Under the pieces are notes generated by a model. It was not told the DNA's origin, ran no database searches, and saw only the letters and a list, made by a program, of their open reading frames with translations. Source: Planctomycetota bacterium (GTDB lineage: Bacteria > Planctomycetota > UBA1135). Taken from it: 64,000 nucleotides of DNA. This document shows positions 63,452 to 64,000 of this stretch, one piece after another. The position numbers and the translations under genes were made by a program. Location of the stretch: contig JAJRZS010000025.1 in NCBI GenBank assembly GCA_024275135.1, positions 44,687 to 108,686 of the forward strand, given 5' to 3'. Within the stretch, counting starts at the first letter, position 1. The number at the start of each line of letters is the position of its first letter.

Positions 63452-63837
63452 AAAGCTTCGCCCTGTTTTTCCTCCTGGGCCTAGTCGCCTGCTTTTGGTT
63501 GCCCCAAGATTGGCAGTTGGCGGTGGCTTTGGGATGGGGAGCCACCTTGGTGGTGGAAACTTGGCTGCACCATCGTCGCCAGCAGGTGATGCAAGACGGA
63601 ACGCCTCCGCGTCAGCTCCTGCTCACTTTGGTGATCGGCTTTCTCGGTCGTCTCAGTTTGCTTTTTGTCGGCGCCTTGGTCGGTGCTTTTAGCAACTGGT
63701 ATTCCCCGGGCATCTTTCTTGGCGCTGCTCTTGCCGCTGTGGTGGTGGGAGAAGTGCTCTCTCTGCCTCCACTCATGCGAGCCACTCGGCGCGGCCGCAA
63801 CTCCTCGCCTGACGAACCCACTCACTCATCGTCGTGA
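63448..63837 (+). CDS. ATP synthase I-like small membrane protein
   Basis: A 129-residue membrane protein of about four helices (SFALFFLLGLVACFWLP; LAVALGWGATLVVETWL; LTLVIGFLGRLSLLFVGALV; FLGAALAAVVVGEVLSL) with a polar tail. The family is not named with certainty; size, helix plan and position between an AtpZ/AtpI-like gene and atpB are those of an AtpI/AtpR-like accessory protein. Its stop overlaps the atpB start (GTGA). Confidence 0.7.
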   Translation: MKSFALFFLLGLVACFWLPQDWQLAVALGWGATLVVETWLHHRRQQVMQDGTPPRQLLLTLVIGFLGRLSLLFVGALVGAFSNWYSPGIFLGAALAAVVVGEVLSLPPLMRATRRGRNSSPDEPTHSSS

Positions 63838-64000
63838 TTCTCAACCTCCTCCAATCATCCGTTAGCATGCTCTCCACTGCTGGTGGCGAGGGTGGCGAGG
63901 GGAGTCCTTTCGACCATCTCTTCGCCCACGTGGTGCCGCAAACGGAGGTATTCGGAATTCACTTGCCGACCTTGTTTGGACAGCAGATTTGGAACCTCCA
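63834..64000 (+). CDS. atpB: ATP synthase F0 subunit a, N-terminal part only
   Basis: The frame starts at the GTG at 63834 (overlapping the previous stop) or the ATG at 63867 and runs open off the right edge, giving about 55 residues. FDHLFAHVVPQTEVFGIHLPTLF resembles the opening of subunit a, ahead of the first membrane helix. Position after AtpI-like genes supports this. The rest of the gene and the other ATP synthase genes lie outside the window. Confidence 0.72.
   Translation, partial: MILNLLQSSVSMLSTAGGEGGEGSPFDHLFAHVVPQTEVFGIHLPTLFGQQIWNL

Noticed and set aside
1..64000. CRISPR arrays, insertion sequences, prophage or defence islands
   Set aside because: I saw no regular direct repeats, transposase or integrase motifs, or phage structural genes on either strand.

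Overview
The window reads as a chromosomal segment of a Gram-negative-type bacterium, most likely a member of the Planctomycetota; this is an inference from gene content. Supporting signs are several secreted beta-rich proteins of the planctomycetal kind with a similar C-terminal module, many lipoproteins and signal peptides, a stand-alone McsB arginine kinase, a multihaem cytochrome c, an outer-membrane beta-barrel protein, and dense gene packing with ATGA, GTGA or TTGA stop/start overlaps. Coding density is very high: no gap over 300 bases lacks a gene. I see no prophage, insertion sequence, integrase, CRISPR array or rRNA operon.

Layout. 1-6205: a glutaminyl-cyclase-like M28 metalloenzyme (cut by the left edge), an OPT transporter with a family 2 glycosyltransferase, a secreted lipase-like hydrolase and a WalJ-type metallo-beta-lactamase-fold protein. 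6244-11577: a zinc-uptake operon (small membrane protein, outer-membrane barrel, ZnuA, ZnuC, ZnuB) that continues into a short gene with an in-frame UGA, followed by a GYF/RDD membrane protein. 11574-17039 (minus): a ferric-iron ABC importer, a five-haem cytochrome c and a lipoprotein. 17163-26100 (plus): a metabolic operon with an aminotransferase, threonine aldolase, phosphohexomutase, arginase, McsB, dihydroorotase, and DUF58 and BatA-like proteins. 26082-30042 (minus): a sulfatase-like membrane hydrolase and an NhaC antiporter. 30133-38085: asnS and several secreted proteins of unknown function. 38087-42145 (minus): a MocA-like nucleotidyltransferase, a class V aminotransferase and a MoeB/ThiF-like enzyme, then tRNA-Leu, tRNA-His, a class IV aminotransferase and tRNA-Arg. 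42216-52308 (plus): a MASE1 histidine kinase, a GIY-YIG protein, a secreted protein, an Fe-S membrane protein, PepN, PurD and a Fur-family regulator. 52312-57865 (minus): purL (with a fused PurS domain), purQ, a ChaN-like protein and a DUF3568 lipoprotein. 57942-62503: accA, an ECF sigma factor, its anti-sigma factor, a degenerate HtrA-like protein and a TPR lipoprotein. 62533-64000: ndk, then the start of an ATP synthase operon (atpZ/atpI-like genes, then atpB running off the edge).

The most notable feature is at 10439-10777. Reading the UGA at 10472 as selenocysteine gives a 112-residue thioredoxin-fold, ArsC-like protein with a Sec-x-x-Cys redox motif. A stem-loop with a G in its apical loop lies 16-31 bases after the UGA, where bacterial SECIS elements sit. 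A conventional ORF search would miss this gene. Other points of interest are the HtrA-like protein that has lost catalytic residues beside a sigma/anti-sigma pair, the PurS-PurL fusion, and the MoeB/desulfurase/MocA cluster.
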